Below are positions 50,311 through 63,420 of a stretch of DNA of 64,000 bases, piece after piece. The translations under genes and the position numbers were made by a program. The DNA comes from Camarhynchus parvulus (lineage: Eukaryota; Chordata; Aves; Passeriformes; Thraupidae), in assembly GCF_901933205.1 (NCBI RefSeq), contig NC_044573.1:86138546-86202545 (forward strand), read 5' to 3'. The notes beneath the pieces were generated by a model. That model was not told the origin of the DNA and did no database searches. It saw only the letters and a list, made by a program, of their open reading frames with translations. How positions within the stretch are numbered: position 1 is the first letter of the stretch; every line of letters starts with the position of its first letter.

Positions 50311-53300
50311 ATGGGGAGAGGTAAAGAAGAAACGTTTTCCAGATTTTCTGCTCTGGAGTGAAGCATTCCAGATCATTCGCTCAAACTGAAATTTGTCCAG
50401 GGGAAGTTTTACTAAGTAAGTAGTCCCATGGATCTAGAGATAAGCCTAAATCCAAGATGATTTTTATGCATGCAGTATGGAAATTGTCATGACTTTAAAT
50501 GTTCTGTGAAACATATTGTGGACAAAACTAAACCAATGTTCAAAATTCTGCATTATACTTTTTAAAGATTAAGTTGAGCAAACCCAAGTTTTTTGATCTT
50601 AACATTTGTGGGGAAGGCGAAGGTTTTAGTTCAAGAAATCAACAAATATGGGCCGGCTCTGATTACAGCCTAATGTGTCAATTCGTATGAAAATCAAGAC
50701 ACTTGGGAACCCTGCTAAAAGCTTGCAGATACTTGACCTCTGTGAAGAGCCTGGCTGGTCCCTTTGCCACTTTTAATGTACACTTAAAGAAATCTGGTGC
50801 TCCTCCTCCTCCCCACCGATGACTGAATATTTCTGAGTAACCTTAAATTCACACCCACTTCAAATGCTGACTTGGGAATTCACTTTTTTGGACACATGCT
50901 TCATCATATTTCAGCTGTACACAAAGATAAGAATTTTAGAAGTTGGAGGAAGAGCATTTCCTCCTACAGAAGAGGATTTATATTTCCCCTGACATTGCCC
51001 AGGCAACACAGGCTTGAATAAAAAATTGACGCTAAAAGCAGAGTTCTAGAGTCTGGGAATCAACACTGTTATTTTATTCCCAGCTACACTCAGTATCCTA
51101 CTTGATGAAGAGAAGAATGTCCTTAAGTGCAGGGATGCTGAACATATTTTGATGACCCATATAGAAGCTATTATAGGACTTAGCTGCAAATAAAAGAATT
51201 TGAAGTTATAGAGCTTGAGATTCACTTTGCCCTGATTTTATCCAGCATCTTCTCCTTCTGTGCTTTCTTGTCTTCTCTTTTTCCTTGATGTCAGCGATAT
51301 TTCATATATATTACATTTTAAGAGTGTTATATAAGAGACAGAAACCCATAGTCTCTAAGCTATACTGTCTTGCACAGTATCACAGCCCTTCTGTTACAGA
51401 AACATCTCCTCTTCTGCCTCCCCATTTGGAATCTTTTGCATACCTAGACCAAAGGCAGTGAGATATACACAAACTATGAAGCTACAGCACCCATGGGAGA
51501 TCTGAGCCTGGATCTGCCCAGGTTAACAAGGGCCTTGTACCCAGGCCTTCAGTTCTCTGTATACCTTTATAAGGGTTACTCATACCACTAAATTTGCTAT
51601 CTATGCAATATAGAGCATCTGAGTTAAGAGTGTAGGTAGGCACAAAGACAGCAGGAGCACAAAGACTCCTAATAAAGATTGTCTGAATATCCAACGGAAG
51701 TTTTCCAGGAGATCACATCATGAATGAAGAGAGGTTTGTATCTCAGGAAGTTTTGTCCCATGCCAAAGTTAGAGAGCTAAAGGCCTAGGTAATCCAAAAG
51801 TAATCCAAAACTAGCAGCATCTTCCTTTGCATTTCCGAGCACACAAGTATTCAGTTCTGTTCTCCCTTGTGTCTAAACAGATACAGAACATTTTGAGAAG
51901 GTTCAAAAAGCAAAGTCAAACCTACAAAGTGTCCTCTGTGTGAGAAATGATTGCATAAACTGGGGAATCCCCTGCCTTCCAAAGAGATGGCTGAGAGGGC
52001 AGTGTTACTCTTCACACCACATAGAATCAAGCTGTGGAACTTAGTGGATCTTAAAAGTTTATATGGATTTAAAAACAACTGAGGTAGGAATTGTTGGAGG
52101 CTGGACAATCTTGCTGAATGGCATGGTGACTTGATGGCACCAATTCCAGGTGCTTCCTGGCCTTTTTGCTGCCAGGCAGTAATACAAGACACTCTGTACC
52201 TTCCAAAACCAGCTGGAAGAGATGGGTATGATGATCTACAGTGGTTTGCAGTACTGCAGAGAGACAACATCTGACAATGGCCCACGACATCAGTCAGGGC
52301 AGCAGAGAAGATGTGTGTTGCATCTGTGGCTGTGACAGTTCAAGGAAACTAATGGCACCAAAGTCTGCTATAGCTCCAGTTGTGGCTGTCATAGTCACAA
52401 CCTGAAACAGTGTAGGTTGAATCTTAATCTTGCCCATCCTAATTAACCATCAGTTTCCAACCCTACAGGTGGAAGTCTGCATCCAAAAAATCTTAACAAT
52501 CCGGCTTTGTGGCCCCACCACTACTGCACCAAATAAGGGGTGTCTTCTTTCTTTTTATGTTCTCCCTACACTGCTGAAAGACTATGCTTCCAGTGTCAAT
52601 AGCACAAACCTGTCTCTTTTCATGGACCAGACTATGAAATGGGTACATAACCATAGGAAATGAGTAGCAAAGTGGTCAGCTCTGCCCACTTTCCTGGCAC
52701 AGATGCCATTTGTTTGTGGCATGCAGTGAGTGGGAGAGCTTGCTCACTTACAAGGACTCCCAGTACAGCTGCCAATCCTCTGTCTTGTATTCCAGTACTG
52801 TTTATATCTAAAATAATATCAGAATTCTTTCCAATGAATTAAAGAATAGTTTAAAAGTGCGAACTTATCAATAAATAACCAAAAGCATACTTGATTTCAA
52901 CTTGGTAACTTTTTGCTTTTGTATTTTTGACAGAACTAACTACAGTTACTGAGGTAAGAAAATCTTTGCTTTTTTCAAAGTAGGAACAAGTGCTCTGTTG
53001 TGTAACTAATTGTAACTAATACAATTTACTCATATCAGTGGTCTTATCTTTCATTTCTGTCTTAGTATCTGGGCTCTGTATAAGCAGCAATTCATTAAGA
53101 AAATTGCTACTTTAGTCCCTAGTAAGACAAAATATTCGTAAGATAGATTTCCAGCTCCCAACACAGCGAAAAAAAAGCTGTACAAATGTCCAATCCCAAG
53201 TTATACAAGGAAAGTACAAATACAGGGGTCTCTCAGGAAAACTGGATGTTGCAAATCGAGTGTGGGAAAATGCTGAGAGCTTCAGGTCATGGCTGACATT

Positions 53301-55125
53301 TAAACTCAACACCTCTGCTTCTGCATTGCTATTACTGGTAGTCAGTGACGTAAAACACTGCTTTGCTGTGGGTTTGATATCGAGATAATCTGTACAATGA
53401 GCCACCGAATCCAGCCATATTTACAGACCTAATAAACTCTGGGTACCTAGAAGCAATGTTTGTTTTTAACTTGCAGAGCTGTGCTCTTTTGCATGACCTG
53501 CACAAGGAAAGTATTAATATCTGCCTCTTCACGAGTGATTTCTGTGCCAGTATCATTGCCCATAATTCAGCTAACTGAATACCTGAAAACTGATAGCTAC
53601 GTTTTACAAGTTAGGAAATTCAGAGAGAAGCTTTATTTCCATACTTTATTTCTGCTGTACCACAGAGGGTCAGAGGTTCTTCATCACTGCCCTGTGATCT
53701 CCTCAATATAAAGGGCTACATTAGAAATGAATCAGCACAGGCCCTGTCTATACACTGCTCCTGCAGAACAGTCTGCTGGTTTATGGACAAATGATGCTAT
53801 TTATTTTACATCCTGTTTTGGTTTGGGTTTTTTAAAAGATTTTGCTGTAAAACATTTTTTTTTCTTTTAGGGAAAGAAAATGACCTCAGCTCTTGATGAA
53901 TTTGTGATTTCAAAGAAGGGAGGCACACTGCAATAAGATAAATAAATTTTGAAAATACCCTTTAGAAACATCCAGGATTGTCATAGAAAACTCTTGAGTA
54001 ATGTACATGTGGCTGCTAACAAGGCTGTAAATGGCTGTACTACTGCCAATAAAGGATGCCATCTGGTAAGTCTGTCTGTTAAAACAGAAGTTTGTTTGCA
54101 ACCTTTGAAGTCTGGAGGTTTGGTTTGGGTTGACATTTCTTTTTTGGTTTGTTTGGGTTTTTTTTCCTGTGGGATGCTGCTGAACCATTGAGAAAATCAT
54201 GGCAGTGTTAATAAAATGATTTATGGGGTTATCAAAATGCCAGTTGGGACCAATTAGATCTTCAACTCAACTCACTCCTAAATTGGAGTTTGGCTTTGTC
54301 AAACCAATTTTACCTCAGGTTTGGTCATCAGCCCCTCATACCATGAAGGGTAGTAAAGGCATGAGTGCACGAAGTTGAGCTCTAGAGCTTTCTTCTTTCA
54401 ACAGGGAAGACTGTGGAGTGACCTGGGGGAGTTATTCTGTGTGCTCCTCAGCATGTAATTGCAGTGTCATCTACAAAACCTGTTATACCTGAAGAGGGAG
54501 GAGGGGGGAGAAAAGGATACCTTACTCCCAAGGTTATTTTTACGCCAAGAAACCTTTTAGTATGATCCATTGTGGGTCACTACAGAAATCTAGCCAAGCT
54601 GGGGAAAGCAGGGTAAGATAACAGAAGAACAAGCAGGTAGTTTGTGCATGTTTGTTTGTACACCCCATGTTTCTATTCACAGAGATTGCAGGCAGAAGGT
54701 AGGGCAATCTAGACACCCACAAATGCTTGTCCAAAAGGCTGGAAGGACCAATAAAAGCACTAACAAACAAAAACCCATGTTATGTAAGAAGTTACTGCCT
54801 ACCTCATTAGTGGCATCACCACACAGCAGCTCTTTGCTGACCCTAAAGTCACGGCAAACAGCAAACAATACAAGCTTTAAAGATACTGGCACAAATTTCA
54901 GCATTAGGCAGGGCCGAAGAGAAGCACAGCTTAGAGCAAAAATAATAGAACCCTCTTCTTTGAAATGAGACATTTAAATCCACTATTCAAAGAAAAGTGA
55001 GTTTTTTCTGAAGATACTAAAATACTTCTTTCAATACTTGAAATAATCCATCTATCAGTGATACTAATTGAAAGATTCTCTAGTCAGGCAGAGCAAAAAG
55101 TGTTGGATGATAGGATAATCTTTAA

Positions 55126-55147
55126 AATAATAATAATAATAATAATG
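55126..55147. repeat. (AAT)n microsatellite
   Basis: This short trinucleotide tract (AATAATAATAATAATAATG) lies in intergenic DNA. Confidence 0.9.
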
Positions 55148-56364
55148 CTTTATGATGTTTGGTTTGGGGAATTTCAAAACCAAGTGTTGGTTTTGCACAC
55201 TTCATCAGAGAAGCACAGTAGTGGGGAGCAAACATCATTGGGATTTCATGTCTGACATTATGCAGATTACAGTAAGAAAAGCTTCCCCTTAAATTAGTTA
55301 CATTAACAGTATTGATATGATATTTCTGTTCTAATGAGCTGCATTTCAGCATTTTTCTCATGTTATACAGGACATTTTTGGTCAGTTTGCATCTGCTAGT
55401 TTTGTTCAACTGTCAGTAAAGAGATATTTCTATGGAGTTCTTTAACTGCATTTAGCAAATTCAGGCTTGGTCCAGACAATTCTGACAAAAACAGGAAAAG
55501 CTTTAGAGATGGTTTATTTTTTTAATGTTGTCAGTCACAAAGGTGCTGTGAGGCCGGGAAGCCCCAGCCAGCCCAAGGAATCATCCCTGCAGCCCAGCCC
55601 ACCACCACCATCTGCATGGAGGCAACCCCAGCTGCTGGAGCTGCTGAGGCAGCACGGCCAGAACGTACAAAATAATGCCCCTGATGAAACCTGCTGCCTC
55701 CCAATGCCTGAGTGAGCTCACTGAAGAAAAGGCTCATGCACAGACTCCTAGGATTCAAAGCATAATGAGATTGGACACACCAAAGCAGGCAGAGACAGCA
55801 GCTCCAAGAGAATTCCCCTAATGCAGGAATTCCCCTACCAGGCAGGATGGGGAAGCCTGTGGCAATGGAAGACTCTAACTTACTGTCAGCAGCCACAGCT
55901 AAAGAGTGAGCCTGCATGTCCCTACCACCTGGGCTGAGTCCAGAGGTGCCACAGGGCCCTTCCTGTTTCCACAACATGGGGTGTGTGTTTCTCTGCATTG
56001 GTGTTTCCACCTCATCTTTGATTCCTCCTAGTTTTCATCAATCTCAGCCAGCCCCATCCCGCGCTCAGAAGTCTCTTTTAATCTAACTGATGGATAAGAA
56101 GCATATGCAACTTTTTCAATAAGATTTCTTATTTCACCCTTTTAACCCAGAGAAGAACTATAAATAGTTTATAATGTCTGGGATTTCCACAGCCTAAGTG
56201 CAGCTATAAATAGTTCTAAACATTTTCCCACTTCATGCTTTTGAAAAGAACATTCTCCACTTCCTTTCTTGGAGAACCCCTGGGAATAATGCTAGATCAC
56301 AGCTCAGAAAGTATGTATATTAGGAGAGTTTAGCAAGACGGAGCTACAGCAGCTCTGGGGCTGA

Positions 56365-56770
56365 TTTCGCGTCAGGGAAGGGTCAGGCGTCCTTCGCCAG
56401 GAGCTCATGTCCGTGATGCCCCCGGCGGGGCGAATGTGGTCGGTCCGTGCCCGCTCAGCCCCCGGGACGCGGGGCTGCTGCTCCCGCGCCGCGCACGGAG
56501 GGGCTCGGCCGCGCTGACGTGCGGGACGTGCGGGCTCGGCGGGCGCTGCTTTAAAGCCCGGAGCAGGACACGGCCCTTCGCCCCGCATCCCCACGGGCTA
56601 CAGCGGCCCCCGCTCGGAGCCGCCGGTCCCGGGGCCGGCGGGAATGGGCCGGGAATGCGCCGGGATGGGCCGGGAACGGGCCGGGAATGGCGCCCCCTGC
56701 CGCCCACCCGCGGCGGCGGCAGAGAACGGAATTCCCGCTTCGGCCCGGAGCTCGCTCGCTCTGAAACGAG
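56365..56770. promoter_or_regulatory. Orphan CpG island downstream of MCPH1
   Basis: A sharply bounded GC-rich, CpG-dense block lies 10.8 kb after the MCPH1 poly(A) signal. No coding exon of a known family could be read in it on either strand. In particular, it lacks the N-terminal AGPAT5 sequence expected from the human gene order (MCPH1 then AGPAT5). The long Pro/Arg/Gly-rich frames on both strands (for example 56405-56833 minus and 56436-56789 plus) are what random GC-rich DNA gives. It most likely marks the promoter of a non-coding or unrecognised transcript, or a remote 5' non-coding exon. Direction cannot be told. Confidence 0.7.
56631..56690 (+). repeat. 11-bp GC-rich minisatellite in CpG island
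   Basis: About five variant copies of an 11-bp unit GGGCCGGGAAT (with forms GCGCCGGGAT and GGGCCGGGAAC) lie in tandem. It explains the repeated ATG-bearing plus-strand frame starting at 56644. Variant copies suggest slippage over some time. Confidence 0.9.
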
Positions 56771-57492
56771 TTCGGTACTGGAAGCCTGATGACAAGAATG
56801 GGGGAAAGACTGACCTAAATTATGTTCTGCCATTCAGTTCTTAATTTCCTCTATCTTGCCTTTTTTATTTCACCTGAAACTACCACGCTGCTTTCACTTT
56901 AAAAGCTCTAGAATGTCCAATATCTATTTTACCCATGATGTGAAGATATTTGAAGCTGATGATCAGAAAAGACTGGAATTTATCACTACAGAAGATGATA
57001 AATTATTTGCTCAGGGGCACTAGATCAGTTACCTCCTAATGAACAGGTATTTGCAAGACACAGCTACAGGGAATGGCTTCACACAGAAATTTAGGAAGTG
57101 CCGAGAGTAGGACAGCTCAGTTGACAGACCGAGACCATTTATTCTATGTAGCCCAGAAAAATGTTCATGTGAAAAATATAAAAACAGAAAATTACTTTAT
57201 GCCATTACATCTTTTTAAGGTACGGAGAAGTTTGATGAGATGATTTTATGCATGGCTTCATGTCTACAGAAAACTAGATGAGCAGTAATGAAAGACCAGT
57301 TTCAAAACAAACATTTTTAAATTCAGCCCAGGAACTGGCAGGGATGTTGAGTTCCTAATATTAGATGGCAATGACTTTCTGTAAACAAGGTCCATGAGAA
57401 GAGAAAGTCCTAACCTCATAGAACTCCAGGAACTCAGAGAACCTCCACAGTATAAGGTGTATAGTGTGTTATTCCTAATAATAAGGGCACAG

Positions 57493-57527
57493 TAGCACAC
57501 ATGAAAACATTAGCACACATGAAAACA
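57493..57527. repeat. 18-bp direct repeat, two copies
   Basis: TAGCACACATGAAAACAT is followed at once by TAGCACACATGAAAACA. The two copies are identical over 17 bases, a recent local duplication. Confidence 0.9.
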
Positions 57528-60500
57528 AACTGAGATGTTTGCAAGAATTCATATTTACTTTCTTTTGACACTTTAAATCAAAATAGCTTTAAATTTGTAT
57601 CCATGCAGTAGCAAATTTGTGTACAAAATTAATGCAAATTATCCGTGATATATGCAATACCAAAATGCTGATTTCTTTTAAAAAGCCAAAGTTTCCACAA
57701 GATTATTATCACAGCCTGTTCACAGATTTGTTACATGGTATGCAAACTCTGCACCCACTTATATTCTTGTACACTAAATGAAGTATGGCTCACTTCAAAA
57801 ATACCTCCTCTTTAAAGTGACTGAATTTTAGTTGGTCCAGATAAAGAGGCTGTTGAGATAATGGAAAATTCCTCATCACAGAGAAGATCTGACTGTGCAC
57901 AGGGAAAGAGAGCTCTCTGCACAGCCACCTCTCACAACATCTTCGAAGACTTCGGTAGTTTCACATTGGGGAGGGGACTGGATATTCCTTTTTCTCAAAC
58001 CCATTGCAGACAGAATGTGGGAATATAGCAAACCTTTGTATCACAGCTGATCAACTAAAAAAAACCCCAAGTCATACAGTCATTCGGTGCTCTATAGTCT
58101 ACTTAGAAATGCTCTACACATCACAGATTATCTCTATATAAAGACAAGCCTGACCTCTCTATGTAGTGGCCAGCATGTACTCTCGTTCAGGGTATTTTTG
58201 AATGAGAATTGAGATGCCTACACCAGCAGACCAGTAAAATGATTCTGCTGTTATGACAGTAGGAACATAAGCCCAAACAAAGGTAAAGAAATAAAGTACA
58301 GTGCACTTGAAGTTATGCAGGATAATCCCAGGAGTTTCTGTGAAGTCAAAGGAAAAAAAACTTTTACAGCTTCTATCTTATTGTCACAAAGTATTCTGTA
58401 AGCACTCATGCTCCTTGGCCCAGTTTCTTCTCTTTCCAATCTTGTTTTTCAAGTGGAGCTCCTTTACTAGTAAACATTCATTTGAATAGTGATAGTATGA
58501 GCCACAGCCTCTGAACTGGCAATTTCATTCCTCTCCCTTCTGTGCAGCGTTTTTCTTCTGCAGGTCCCTATCTATGTAGGATATAATGCAATTCACTCTA
58601 ATGGATTAAACTCAAAATGCTGCTCCCATTTGGCACAGAGCAAGCTCTTACAGAACCCCAAAGCCAAATGCATATTTTCCAAACAGAAGCAATATGCTAC
58701 AAGGGCTTGGTTCAAGGTTCAAGCCTTAACACTATTCTAGGTGAGATCTACTACATAGCTGAATGTGGCAGTAAGCTGAGATAGGAAAAAGTTAAATTAT
58801 CAAGCTGAAATGTTATTTAAATATAATGAATTAACAGCTCCAGCCTAGCTGCAAAGAATTAAAAAGGGCACAAGTTTGGCAATGTTCCTAAGGCAGGAAA
58901 AGCAATGTTTAGAGAAAAAGAAATCCTTGTTTGAATGCAAAAAGCAAACTAAAACTGGCAAAAGGGAGCAAAGAAAATGTATCTGGGTGGCTGCAAATTG
59001 ACAGAATACAAACCTCCCTCAATACAAGGAGAATTTCCATGAATTTCAGCAGGGCCACTGTCAAAAATCTCATCATCTAATATAGTCAAGGTGAAATCCC
59101 AGAAATTTCATAGGCTACTTTTAAAACTGAGTTTAATTTGTAGTTGCTTCTGTCACATTTCATTCTCTTCTGTTTCAGACTCCAAGGGACAAAGGTCAGT
59201 TGCTTCTTCCATACCCATCTTTGTTGTAAGAAATGCTGAGAACTCAAATCCTCTCCTGTTAGCAGCAACGGGGCTCCTGCTGATAATTTCGGTAAAATGG
59301 GAACATGGACATCAGCCTCTGTGGAAAATCCTCAGCAAGTGGGAAGGAACCTGAACTTCTTGCATCTTCAAAGGAAAGCATCAGCCAGAGGAGTGAGACA
59401 TACCAAGTCGGTGTGATGGCTGACTGCTGCCAAAAAAGGGAGGGCCCACCACCCCCTCTGCAGGGACCCAATCCAGTATGGGCACATGGAGCTAGATCAG
59501 CTTGCTGATTTGGGAGAATGATTGACCTTTGTTTCTTGTTTCAACGGGTTAATCTTCTGTGGAATCATCTGCTTGATCGACTTGTGGTCACATCTAAATC
59601 CCAGCTCAGGGAAGCAGTGTGTGAGCACAGGGCTGTGGGGAAAGGGCCTGCTCCATACCCAGCTTATATTGTGAAATTGCCCCATAAGAAAAGCATGATC
59701 AGAATCCTCAGCATTAGACTGTGAAGGACAAAGATGAGAGTCTCTACACACTGCAATTAATGAGATGAATGAGTATCCATTTTCCTGAATGGCAAGCCTG
59801 CCACTGAAAATTAGGTGGGGAAAATCAATACAATTTCTTGGAGGTTTATATTGCTTCAGAGTGCATTAATCCTCACCCTGGCAGTGAGAAAGTCTCCATG
59901 AAAGGTTGCGTAGGAGGGAGGTGTGCTGCCCTGGAGCTGCAAAGTCCTTTGAACCTGCTGGATGGGGTAGACAGGACAGGGAGGTGAGGTGAGCCCTGAG
60001 GAGAGCAGGCAGCTGACATGGTGATCTCTCAACTCCACAGCCCCTGGAAGGGTTGCTGTGACCTCAGTTCTTCAGTCGGTTTGCTCTGGCCACCATGTCA
60101 TTGCCAGCCAGCTCACAGTGTCCCTGGCAGGGTAGCACTAATAATAACTGAACTACAGCAAATGCCATCACTTCCCACAGCCCCTTCCCTACTGAGCCAG
60201 GCACTCAGAGCTTCAGCCCAACAGGGGAAAAGGGACATTCCTCACCCAGTGTGAATACAATCAAAACATGTCACAGTACTTCTAATTAAACCCTACTTAA
60301 AATTATTGCCTCTGTAGAATTGCCTGCAAGGAAAAAGCCCCAGAATAACTCAGTTACCATGTAGTTCAATTCACCATTGTTGTCTGTGACCAATGCCAAA
60401 CACTTCCGAGAAAAGGCCATCACTGACATAAATTCCTGCAATCCTATGAACAAGCAGAAATGCCTTCCTGACTGCACCTGGGATTTGGCCAATGATACAT

Positions 60501-62219
60501 TAACCATCATTACAATTTTCTTGTAGGTAGTTTAACCACAGAGGCTTTCTGTATCGAAATAATTAGGACTTTGGAGATTCCCTAAACAAGTTCCCATGAG
60601 AAAAGATTTTCTGGGTAAGGTTTCTGGTAAATTGCTCAGGCCAGAATTTGATTACAATATCTCTTGCAGTGACAGAAAGTTAAAAATCACAAGGTAATAT
60701 TGAAAATGTATCCCTTCAGCTGCAAATGGGATATCATGTGATCTGCTAATATTTGCTTCTGTATATTTTCAAAGCCAAGTTATATGAATTTATGAATCTT
60801 CTGTGCTGGCACTGACTGATGAAACATTTTGGAAATTATCTGTTCATACACCTATATGCTTATTACAACAGAAGGATGGAAATTTAACTGTATTCATGAC
60901 TTCCACTGACTTATTTTTTCCTCATGAATCTAACTTTAGTTTTACAGGACTGGATTCTGTGAAACTAAGGAGTACACTTGTGCTGCTGCATGGGAAATGT
61001 CTTGTTTTTAATGAGTTGCCAACTTAATGACCTGTGGGATTTCAAAGTTCCTTTTTTGTTTTAAAGGAAATGATTAATATATATTCTGTCTTTAATTATA
61101 GTGCTATAATTGTGTGAAAGGAATTCCATTCATTCTTTTCTTCATTTAAATGTCTTACATTTGTGAATGTTAGGCAATATATTCTCCTAAAAGTTCTGTC
61201 TGCAAAACAGAGGTATAATATTATTCACTTTCAAATATGAGAGTAATGGGAGTACTGGTACTCCTCAGTTTAGGGCAAAATATTTTGATTCTTACTTTAA
61301 AAGGATAGACAAGTTATTTAAATAATTGCTTGACTAAAATAAAATGAATTTATATGGAAATAAATGCATGGCTTCAAGTACCTATTAATGTAATACGGCT
61401 CCTTATTTTTTTAACAAAAAGAATGTTACAAAACAGGAAATGTTATGTGTATATTTTTGTTGATTCTGTAAATGGCTAGTATAGCCCACTAGCAAATGTC
61501 CTAGGATAAATTTGGATAATTGTTTAGAAAGCAAATCTTAATCCTACTGCTCTGTCTGTATAATCTAAGGACTTTCTACTAACTCCGAAAATTATTCATG
61601 ACTTCCATCTCCTGTTTTTGCCTCATGTAATTTGGAGATCAGATTTTAGGATTTTCAGGAGCTTTTGTATGTGCTGCATATAAATCCCATCCCTGTGACT
61701 CAGACATTTTGATCCTTTGATTATCAGCCAGATATTTTTCAATAACCTGTAAATCTCTGGAAATAAACATTTTTGTCTGATTTTTCCTTATACAAGGAGA
61801 GTCCGATTTTGCAAAATTGTGATTTAGAAAAGCCTTTTAGGGTGCACACCACCACTCCACACAGATGCAGAACACCCTTCTCCCACTACCTACTCAGCTT
61901 TCGTGCTCCACACCAGACACCACACCAGGTCCTCTGACCAGGTATCACTAATTTGGTTTCCCAGATGGTCTGGCCTAGTATCAAGATCCATTCCTTAATA
62001 TGGATCACCAGGATGAGACAGACTTATAGTATGTCACCAGAAACCTTTTCTTTCACATATGTCTGAAAACTTTATTTCTTTGGGGTTTTGAGTAGCCCCC
62101 AGACCTTTTAAAAAACATGTGAAACCTGGTTCACAGCTCCTTATATGCACCTCTCCATCTTACCAGAAACAATTGGCTCTTCCCCCAGCAACACCACAAC
62201 CAAAAAGGGAACACAAATT

Positions 62220-62430
62220 AGGAAAGAACTATCTGGGTCATCAAATCCCAGCCCTCTGCTACCTCAGGACTATGTCATAATCCATTTATAAAGTTAGCAA
62301 GCTCCATCTTAAAACTACTTAGTCTTTGTTGTCTCCCTGCACCTGTTAGGAAGACCTCATTCACAAGAGATAAGCTTCTGCCATCTAACAGATTTATCTA
62401 GTATTAATCTTCTAGTGCATTGACTTGCAT
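62220..62430 (-). mobile_element. Diverged CR1/L3-like remnant
   Basis: The plus strand shows the complement of an old CR1/L3 3' region: TGGGTCATCAAATCCCAGCC, CCATCTTAAAACTACTTAGT and a later CACCTGTTAGGAAGACCTCA. These follow the order seen in ancient reptile-bird CR1 copies as I remember them. It is heavily decayed and the ends are approximate. Confidence 0.55.
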
Positions 62431-63239
62431 TTTGCACAATTACATTTTATCCCATTTCTCCACTTCTCATCTACCCTGTTAACCTTTAGTGTTTTGCCTT
62501 TACAGAGCTGCATTGGGAAGGATGTCATTTTAAGACATTTATTTGATACACAAGAACTGCATTATCATTCTGCTGATAAACAGAAAAGGCTCTACTTTCC
62601 TAGCAAGGTTAGAGGTCACTTCCTAGAGTGACCTTGCTTGTTAGCTCAGAAGGGAAAATATGTACACATTCCATAAAGGAGACTGCTGGTGTCTTCTGCT
62701 AGAAGTGAAGTGCAATGTTAAATCACAATAATACCTCACCACAGGATTATGAAAGGAATATTGAGGGTAATTTTCACAAATGTTATTGTGTAGCCAAAAA
62801 GAATTCCAGTATATTAACAAAAAATTATAACTTAGTATATTAATGTAACAATCAGTATGGTTAGGAAATACTTAGAAAAAGAACTGGTAAAGCAGACAAG
62901 ATAAAATCATAAGTAAGGCTAATTTTTTGCAACTTTCCCTCAGTTGTGTTTCTGAAAACTCTGCCTCCAGCTGTCAGCCATGTCAAAATGAGCAAGAGAA
63001 GCAACTGAACAGGAATGATGGCTTTATTTCTCTGAAAGTAAGCATGGAGCTTTGACAATAATTTCACTGTGTCTACACCTGAGCCAGCACACCCCAGGCA
63101 CTAGTCCGATGGGCCATTACTGTCAGATGTTTCTACTTCCTCTGTCCTCATCAGCTACCCAGCTTTGTGCCACTGAGGAAGAACAACAGCACACATCTAT
63201 TTTTTTTTTGCAAAGTTATTAAAGAAACCATTTAAGAGT

Positions 63240-63420
63240 ATCAGGCTCAAGACCAGTCTTTTAGGAACTCTGAATTCACTCTAGTTCACTTTTCTCTTTG
63301 GCCAGTTCCTCACCTTGCCTACAGTTCTAATGCTGATCTTCAGGTTCCCCACCTTAACTAACAATTTTCCATTTGGCACTGTATCGAGTCTTCTAGAGAA
63401 GATGATAACTTTTATTGCAA
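63240..63420 (-). mobile_element. Possible CR1/L3-like internal remnant
   Basis: GGCCAGTTCCTCACCTTGCC, GATCTTCAGGTTCCCCACCT, CTAACAATTTTCCATTTGGC and CACTGTATCGAGTCTTCTAG resemble, in order, a reverse-transcriptase-region stretch found reversed in ancient CR1/L3 copies. With the remnant at 62220-62430 in the same orientation and the expected order, it could be one old element interrupted by unrelated or unrecognisable DNA. Confidence 0.35.

Larger units (their letters stand above)
45601..56364. other. Intergenic DNA after MCPH1, no gene seen
   Basis: No coding exon was recognised. The stretch has G/T-rich tracts near 53.81-53.85 and 54.11-54.17 kb, a T run near 47.87 kb, and moderately GC-rich stretches at about 49.4-49.75 and 55.54-56.0 kb. 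The frames at 51851-52285 (144 aa) and 55531-56010 (159 aa), both minus, have no recognisable domain and no splice-site context that would support them. Confidence 0.6.

Noticed and set aside
51851..52290. 144-aa minus-strand frame; plus strand faintly recalls an ancient CR1 3' region
   Set aside because: I could not line up enough ordered blocks with a CR1 consensus to call it, and the protein has no recognisable domain.
55531..56010. 159-aa minus-strand frame, the longest in the window
   Set aside because: No domain, no similarity recognised and no splice or promoter context other than a GC-richer patch; likely chance.
56405..56833. 142-aa minus frame and 117-aa plus frame in the orphan CpG island
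   Set aside because: Mutually overlapping, low-complexity products partly built from the 11-bp minisatellite; no recognised domain.
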